Below, in pieces: positions 60,588 to 64,000 of a stretch of 64,000 nt of DNA. Every line of letters begins with the position of its first letter. Position 1 is the stretch's first letter. The notes under the pieces were generated by a model. That model did no database searches, was not told where the DNA came from, and saw only the letters and a program-made list of their open reading frames with translations. Origin of the DNA: Bacillota bacterium (GTDB lineage Bacteria; Bacillota; Clostridia; Lachnospirales; Lachnospiraceae); contig JAEYPP010000071.1 in assembly GCA_023410575.1 (NCBI GenBank), positions 16,005-80,004 on the forward strand, written 5' to 3'. A program made the translations under genes and the position numbers.

Positions 60588-61293
60588 TTTTATCAATATA
60601 TTTGGAAGCTTTGCTTTTTGTAAATTCATCTATATTCTCAGGTACCTCCAGATGATGGTGACTTACTAAGTCTAGGAGGTACTTTTTTTGTTTCCATGTC
60701 ATTGGTTCTTGCTTTTTCGGTGTATATGAAATTGCTTGAGGAAGAAACAGCTGTGATTCCTTCTCACCATACAGAGTCTTCATTGATTCATACAAGTTCG
60801 ATGCCGCGATAGCATCTTCAAACGCCCGATGACTTACCTCGTGAGCAATCTTATAATGTTTACACATATTACTTAGACTTTTACTGCTAACTTGCGGATG
60901 GAGTTTTCTTGCAATATATAATGTATCAATTACCCGCCTCTTAAACGAGCGCTTTAATCTTACAGCTGCTGTCTTTAGAAAACTATAATCAAACGCAATG
61001 TTATGCCCGAGTATAACATCAGATTCCTCATAATCAGACATGACATTATCACAAAAATCCAGAAAATCACCAATAACTTCTTGTTCCGTTGCCTCGTTTT
61101 GTAACATTGCATCTGTAATTCCAGTTAATTTAATGATCTGTTCAGGTAATTTATCTTCTGGATTTATAAGACGTGAAAAGCTTGCAATCTCCTGTTTCCC
61201 TTCCATAACGATTGCACCAATCTCAATAATCTTGGAATCATTGGGGTTTAATCCTGTTGTTTCTATATCGATTGCCATATATGCGTTTTTCAT
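60553..61293 (-). CDS. DEDDh 3'-5' exonuclease (PolC/DnaQ-like)
   Basis: A 246-residue exonuclease domain protein. The DEDDh motifs are: DIETTGLNP (ExoI, Asp and Glu), GHNIAFDYSFLKTA (ExoII) and HRAFEDAIAASNLYE (ExoIII with His and Asp). It resembles stand-alone DNA polymerase III epsilon/PolC exonuclease-type proteins that degrade DNA or RNA. Its start overlaps the nth stop by 4 nt (ATGA), so the two are co-translated, suggesting DNA repair. The C-terminal 60 residues (EPMTWKQKKYLLDLVSHHHLEV) are unassigned. Confidence 0.9.
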   Translation of the reverse strand: MKNAYMAIDIETTGLNPNDSKIIEIGAIVMEGKQEIASFSRLINPEDKLPEQIIKLTGITDAMLQNEATEQEVIGDFLDFCDNVMSDYEESDVILGHNIAFDYSFLKTAAVRLKRSFKRRVIDTLYIARKLHPQVSSKSLSNMCKHYKIAHEVSHRAFEDAIAASNLYESMKTLYGEKESQLFLPQAISYTPKKQEPMTWKQKKYLLDLVSHHHLEVPENIDEFTKSKASKYIDKIILEYGLLYHR

Positions 61294-61940
61294 TTATTTT
61301 TCTCCTTGCATAGATGGGACAAAAAACACTCTTCACATTTCGGATTTCTTGCCGTACATAATCCTCTTCCATGTGTTATAATCTGAATATTATAAAGAAT
61401 CCAGTGTTCCTTTGGAAGTACATGCATCAGATCAAATTCAATCTTAACTGGATCTTCCTCTTTTGTGAATCCCAATTTTCGAGAAATACGTTTTACATGA
61501 GTATCTACTACAATACTTGGCTCATTATAAATATTTCCTCGAATTACGTTCGCCGTTTTTCTTCCAACTCCAGGAAGATTTGTAAGTGCATCAATGTCGT
61601 TCGGAACTTCTCCGTTATATTTTTCTAACAACGTTTGCATAGCTGCAATGATGTTTTTCGCCTTATTGTGGTAAAAACCAGTAGAATGTATATCACGTTC
61701 TAACTCTTTTAAGTCTGCGTGTGCAAAAGCTTCTACTGAAGTATATTTTTGAAATAAATCTTCCGTAACGATATTCACTCTCGCGTCCGTACACTGAGCA
61801 CTTAACATTGTTGCAATTAGTAACTGCCAAGCGTTATCATGGTTTAGATAACACTTGTATTCTGTTGAATAATGTTTATTTAAAAGTGTCAATATTTCAT
61901 TAATACGTTCTCGTTCCGCCTTTGTTATTCTACGTGCCAT
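61290..61940 (-). CDS. nth: Endonuclease III
   Basis: A 216-residue base-excision-repair glycosylase/AP lyase. The helix-hairpin-helix LTNLPGVGRKTANVIRGNIY contains the catalytic Lys (LPGVGRKTA, Lys near residue 122), and Asp is in VVDTHVKRISRKLG. The C-terminal 4Fe-4S loop reads CTARNPKCEECFLSHLC. It removes oxidised pyrimidines and nicks AP sites. It is co-translated with the downstream exonuclease gene (4-nt overlap) and lies 12 nt after the radical SAM gene. Confidence 0.95.
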   Translation of the reverse strand: MARRITKAERERINEILTLLNKHYSTEYKCYLNHDNAWQLLIATMLSAQCTDARVNIVTEDLFQKYTSVEAFAHADLKELERDIHSTGFYHNKAKNIIAAMQTLLEKYNGEVPNDIDALTNLPGVGRKTANVIRGNIYNEPSIVVDTHVKRISRKLGFTKEEDPVKIEFDLMHVLPKEHWILYNIQIITHGRGLCTARNPKCEECFLSHLCKEKNK

Positions 61941-61952
61941 ATCTCTTCCTTT

Positions 61953-63710
61953 CTACAACATTTCAACCACAACAAGCCCTGATGCTTGTTTTACTAATAA
62001 CGTATAACTACTTTCTCCGAAGATACTTTTTTCTTTGCTATAATCAAAAAGTATAAAAAAGTCCTTCTCTTTCACAACCCCTTCTTGCTCCGCCACAAAT
62101 ATGTCATGTGTAAAATGTTCCATATGAACACAATCTCCAATCCCATAATTAGCTGCATGATTGGTTAAGAAAGATTTATATTCTTTCTTATATTCCTCAT
62201 ATGGTTTCGTGAATGTAGGTCGTGCTTTCAGTTTTTCACGTGAATATAAATCAAACGTCATAAGCTGTAACAAGACTTCGAATTCGTCTTTTTTAAGCTG
62301 TTCTTTTGTAAAATTCATTAGAATTGTATATCTCGACATTCTCGAATGATTACAATCAAATAACTTATTCGTTCGATAGTATAGTGCGAGTGACTCATAC
62401 ATCGAAAAACTCGATTCATAATAATGTTCTAAATACCGAATTGTATGAGCAAACTGACCGCTATTATAATAAATCTCAACCATCTCTTCTAAATCTTTTA
62501 ATTTACACACATCTGAGTATGACAACCACTGTGTATAAAGTACCTCATAAGGCGACTCGCTATGATATACAATATTATATTCTTTGCAACATTCGCCCAT
62601 ATAAGAGCCCTTTAACACCTTTAGAAAACCAAGTTGGAGCTGGTCTGGACGCATTGCATAGACCTCGTCAAAGGATTGTTGGAAACTAGTATAATTCTCA
62701 TATGGTAGTCCTGCAATTAGATCAAGATGTTGATGAATATTTCTTGATTCCTTAACTTTTGCTACATTGTATGCAATCTTCTTCAAGTCCATATGACGAT
62801 GAATTGCCTTAATTGTATCAGGATTTGTTGACTGTACACCAATTTCAAGCTGAATTAAACCAGGACGTAAGGTCGCTAAAAACTCCAATTGCTCCTCATC
62901 TAGTAAATCTGCTGCGATTTCAAAATGGAAATTTGTAATTCCATTATCATGTTCCTTCAAAAACCTTAAAATACTCATCGCATGCTTCTTATTGCAATTG
63001 AATGTTCGATCAATAAATTTGACCTGAGGAACTTTCTTATCTAAAAATAATTGTAATTCTTGATATACTAAATCTAAATCTCTAAATCTTACCCTTTTAT
63101 CGATTGAGCTGAGGCAGTAACTACATGAGAATGGACATCCACGACTTGTTTCATAATAAATGATACGATGTTCAAACGCATGAAGATCCATTGCAAATTG
63201 ATATAAAAACGGTAACCTACTAAAATCAACTGCTTGTCTTAGCTTGGTACATTGTATCTCTTGATTGCAATTACGATATGCAATTCCCTCAATATTACAA
63301 AATCCTTGTTTTGCATCTAAATTCGTTACATAATTAGCGATTAGTTCCAGAAAAGTTTCCTCTCCCTCTCCAATCATAACTCCCGTCAATTCCGGCAATC
63401 TTAATAAACATGCTGTAGCATCATAACTAACTTCCGGTCCCCCTACCCAGATATCAACCTGGGGGTCTAATTTCTTATATTCACGTATGATTCGTTCTAC
63501 CATCTGCATATTCCAAATATAACATGAGATAGCCAAAACATCAGGATGCTTTTCGTAAATCGATCTCAGAATATCATCAAGGCTTTGATTGATAGTGTAT
63601 TCCGCAAGCTCAATATTGTCTTTATACTTCGCTGCATAGCTTTGTAGACAATAAATTGCTGGATTTGAGTGGATGTACTTTGCATTAACTGCAGTAAGTA
63701 GTAATTTCAT
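61953..63710 (-). CDS. B12-binding radical SAM protein
   Basis: A 585-residue protein. The N-terminal cobalamin-binding-like domain (1-150; AVNAKYIHSNPAIYCLQSYAAKY, VLAISCYIWNMQMVERII) is followed by the radical SAM domain (about 185-370; RGCPFSCSYCLSSIDKRV with the CxxxCxxC cluster). Additional features are EIGVQSTNPDTIKAIHRH and HLDLIAGLPYENYTSFQQSFDEVYA. A DUF4080-type C-terminus of about 190 residues follows, as in related methyltransferase-like or methylthiotransferase-like proteins of anaerobes. The substrate is unknown. It is upstream of nth. Confidence 0.85.
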   Translation of the reverse strand: MKLLLTAVNAKYIHSNPAIYCLQSYAAKYKDNIELAEYTINQSLDDILRSIYEKHPDVLAISCYIWNMQMVERIIREYKKLDPQVDIWVGGPEVSYDATACLLRLPELTGVMIGEGEETFLELIANYVTNLDAKQGFCNIEGIAYRNCNQEIQCTKLRQAVDFSRLPFLYQFAMDLHAFEHRIIYYETSRGCPFSCSYCLSSIDKRVRFRDLDLVYQELQLFLDKKVPQVKFIDRTFNCNKKHAMSILRFLKEHDNGITNFHFEIAADLLDEEQLEFLATLRPGLIQLEIGVQSTNPDTIKAIHRHMDLKKIAYNVAKVKESRNIHQHLDLIAGLPYENYTSFQQSFDEVYAMRPDQLQLGFLKVLKGSYMGECCKEYNIVYHSESPYEVLYTQWLSYSDVCKLKDLEEMVEIYYNSGQFAHTIRYLEHYYESSFSMYESLALYYRTNKLFDCNHSRMSRYTILMNFTKEQLKKDEFEVLLQLMTFDLYSREKLKARPTFTKPYEEYKKEYKSFLTNHAANYGIGDCVHMEHFTHDIFVAEQEGVVKEKDFFILFDYSKEKSIFGESSYTLLVKQASGLVVVEML

Positions 63711-63764
63711 AACCTACTCCTTTCAATGATTCTACAGCAAAAATCAACTTTTGGGTACAAAAAA

Positions 63765-63835
63765 AGCGGGTGATGGGAATCGAACCCACGTATCTAGCTT
63801 GGAAGGCTAGTGTTCTACCATTGAACTACACCCGC
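63765..63835 (-). tRNA. tRNA-Gly (anticodon TCC)
   Basis: A 71-nt cloverleaf: acceptor GCGGGTG/CACCCGC, anticodon stem CTAGC/GCTAG around loop CTTCCAA, and T-arm GTGGGTTCGATTCCCAT. CCA is not encoded. Seven T bases follow the 3' end directly, which may act as a terminator. Confidence 0.93.
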
Positions 63836-63882
63836 ATGTCACTATGCTATTATAAAACATGAATAAGAATTTTACTTATTCA

Positions 63883-63968
63883 TGCCGGCGACCGGAATCG
63901 AACCGGTACGGGAGATTAGTCCCGCAGGATTTTAAGTCCTGTGCGTCTGCCAGTTCCGCCACGCCGGC
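63883..63968 (-). tRNA. tRNA-Leu (anticodon TAA)
   Basis: An 86-nt cloverleaf with a long variable arm (GCGGGACTAATCTCCCGT) typical of class II tRNAs. The acceptor is GCCGGCG/CGCCGGC, and the anticodon loop CTTAAAA gives TAA. CCA is not encoded. Confidence 0.93.
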
Positions 63969-63972
63969 ATAA

Positions 63973-64000
63973 TGGATGGAGAAGGATTCGAACCTTCGAA
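63973..64000 (-). tRNA. Partial tRNA (3' end), probably tRNA-Tyr
   Basis: The T-arm (GAAGGTTCGAATCCTTC) and the acceptor 3' strand (TCCATCCA) are visible; the anticodon lies beyond the window edge. The T-arm resembles clostridial tRNA-Tyr, but identity is not proven. It is the next gene upstream in the same tRNA cluster. Confidence 0.6.

Overview
The window looks like a chromosomal segment of an anaerobic, spore-forming, plant-polysaccharide-degrading member of the Clostridia, most likely family Lachnospiraceae. This is inferred from the low-GC sequence, AGGAGG-type ribosome binding sites, SpoIIID, a complete Rnf complex, a GH105 hydrolase, and the YtrA-type GntR/ABC module and large solute-binding lipoproteins common in that group. 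Most genes lie on the minus strand. The species cannot be fixed from sequence alone; a Lachnoclostridium phytofermentans-like organism would fit.

Layout. 1-6.8 kb: a DinG-type helicase with an N-terminal nuclease-like region, a DUF1292 protein, a UvrD/PcrA-like helicase and gltX. 6.9-13 kb: a zinc-ribbon membrane protein, then the tightly packed rnfCDGEAB operon (ferredoxin:NAD+ oxidoreductase ion pump), whose start sites are nested inside the preceding genes. 13.4-19.6 kb: spoIIID, a membrane protein/DnaJ/DUF5685 operon, an ArsC/Spx-like protein divergent from a superoxide dismutase, and two tandem trigger-factor-like FKBP proteins, one membrane-anchored and one a lipoprotein. 19.8-26 kb: sugar genes (GH105 with a palindromic operator inside its promoter, an L-fucose isomerase-like protein, a propeller/solute-binding lipoprotein) with an MgtC-like protein. 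26-36.8 kb: dCMP deaminase, amidohydrolase, GntR-ABC module with operator, glycosyltransferase, O-acetylhomoserine sulfhydrylase, a membrane protein/DUF4914 pair and purE.

37-44.7 kb: DUF2294, a TetR regulator with a methyltransferase (matching GAAC-N4-GTTC sites before both), a propeller protein, and an accessory island with its own promoter. The island encodes a zinc-knuckle protein, a Z1-domain ATPase and an FRG-domain protein, probably an anti-phage module. Its Z1 gene is interrupted by one in-frame TGA, after which the same frame stays open for 177 codons. 45-54 kb: rlmD, a YhaM-like exoribonuclease, and mutS2 followed by an OmpR-type two-component system and a degenerate HtrA protein lacking the catalytic His and Asp. 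54-64 kb: trmL, a CheX-like protein, an esterase/Lrp/aminotransferase operon, a PurM-fold protein, a VanW lipoprotein, a 33-residue membrane protein, a TPR-like protein, a DEDD exonuclease, nth, a B12-binding radical SAM protein, and tRNA-Gly, tRNA-Leu and part of a third tRNA.

The most unusual non-coding signal is a pair of about 165-nt nested inverted repeats at 2920-3086 and 31529-31690. Both lie between convergent genes. They share a nearly identical hairpin core, while the long flanking arms differ in sequence between the copies yet stay self-complementary within each copy. This pattern suggests a conserved RNA or terminator-associated element. No CRISPR array, complete insertion sequence, rRNA or recognisable riboswitch was seen.
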